Of a DNA stretch of 6,916 nucleotides, positions 6,858 through 6,916 are shown in pieces. The notes under the pieces were generated by a model. It worked only from the letters and a program-made list of their open reading frames with translations, did not search any database and was not told where the DNA came from. How positions within the stretch are numbered: the stretch's first letter is position 1; the number at the start of each line of letters is the position of its first letter. The DNA lies in NCBI GenBank assembly GCA_036653735.1, contig JAVVTI010000043.1:1-6916 (forward strand), written 5' to 3'. This DNA is from CAVCAD01 sp036653735 (lineage in GTDB: Bacteria; Bacillota_I; Bacilli_A; RF39; UBA660). Both the position numbers and the translations under genes were made by a program.

Positions 6858-6864
6858 CTCCCTT
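6858..6864 (-). promoter_or_regulatory. Shine-Dalgarno site deciding the tig start
   Basis: AAGGGAG on the minus strand lies 5 bases before ATG 6852. No comparable site precedes the in-frame ATGs at 6870 or 6882. It would be coding sequence if translation began further upstream, so it argues for the 419-residue protein. Confidence 0.75.
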
Positions 6865-6872
6865 GCTCATAT

Positions 6873-6881
6873 ATTTTATCA
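6873..6881 (-). promoter_or_regulatory. extended -10 promoter of tig
   Basis: TGATAAAAT on the minus strand is an extended -10 (TGn plus TAAAAT, 5 of 6 matches to TATAAT). No good -35 is present at 16-18 bases (TTCCAT at 6896-6901 is poor), which extended -10 promoters tolerate. Predicted transcription starts near 6866, 14 bases before the preferred ATG and inside or downstream of the alternative starts. The rest of the right edge (6882-6916) shows nothing further. Confidence 0.45.
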
Positions 6882-6916
6882 TATCTAATTAATAAATGGA
6901 AGTCCTATTAATAAAA

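Noticed and set aside
1..6916. Mycoplasma-type code (TGA = Trp), because of AT-richness and possible Mollicutes affinity
   Set aside because: Every Trp seen is TGG, no in-frame TGA occurs in any gene, and all frames are full length under the standard code.
1..6916. Mobile element, integron, CRISPR or defence island
   Set aside because: No transposase, integrase, terminal inverted repeats, regularly spaced repeats or known defence domains are visible; the genes are core functions plus pilus components.

Overview
The window is 6.9 kb of strongly AT-rich DNA. By eye it is well under one third G+C, with AGA as the main Arg codon and TAA as the stop of every complete gene. Shine-Dalgarno sites resemble AAGGAG and promoters resemble sigma-A sites. 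Together with a short proline--tRNA ligase lacking the editing insertion and Gram-positive-style type IV pilus parts, this suggests a low-GC Firmicutes/Bacilli-like bacterium, perhaps a gut lineage near the Mollicutes. All visible Trp codons are TGG and no gene uses TGA, so the standard bacterial code fits. This assignment is inference; there is no rRNA in the window.

Layout. Positions 1-2455 hold a minus-strand unit read right to left: a small type IV pilin-like gene (2379-2017), proS (1996-575) and a second, larger pilin-like gene (from 548, running off the left edge). The gaps are only 20 and 26 bases, and a good promoter with an extended -10 lies just upstream (2398-2426). Next, 2456-4078 encodes an ABC-F ATPase, also on the minus strand. 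It has its own promoter but no convincing terminator, so it may read through into the pilin-proS unit. The 206-base divergent region 4079-4284 carries back-to-back promoters, a 16-base palindrome in the ABC-F leader, and a T-rich tract. On the plus strand, 4285-5568 encodes a PilB/GspE-type pilus assembly ATPase. It ends in a strong bidirectional hairpin terminator shared with the convergent trigger factor gene tig (minus strand, best start 6852), which fills the rest of the window.

How the genes relate. Two prepilin-like proteins and one assembly ATPase make up half of a type IV pilus or competence-like machine. The platform protein (PilC/ComGB), prepilin peptidase (PilD/ComC) and any retraction ATPase are not here. 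These genes are interleaved with protein-synthesis and folding genes (proS, an ABC-F factor, tig) rather than gathered in one pil/com operon. That dispersed arrangement, and the C-terminal extension of the edge pilin, are the most notable points. I see no CRISPR array, insertion sequence, tRNA or riboswitch, and no clear evidence of a wholly new system.
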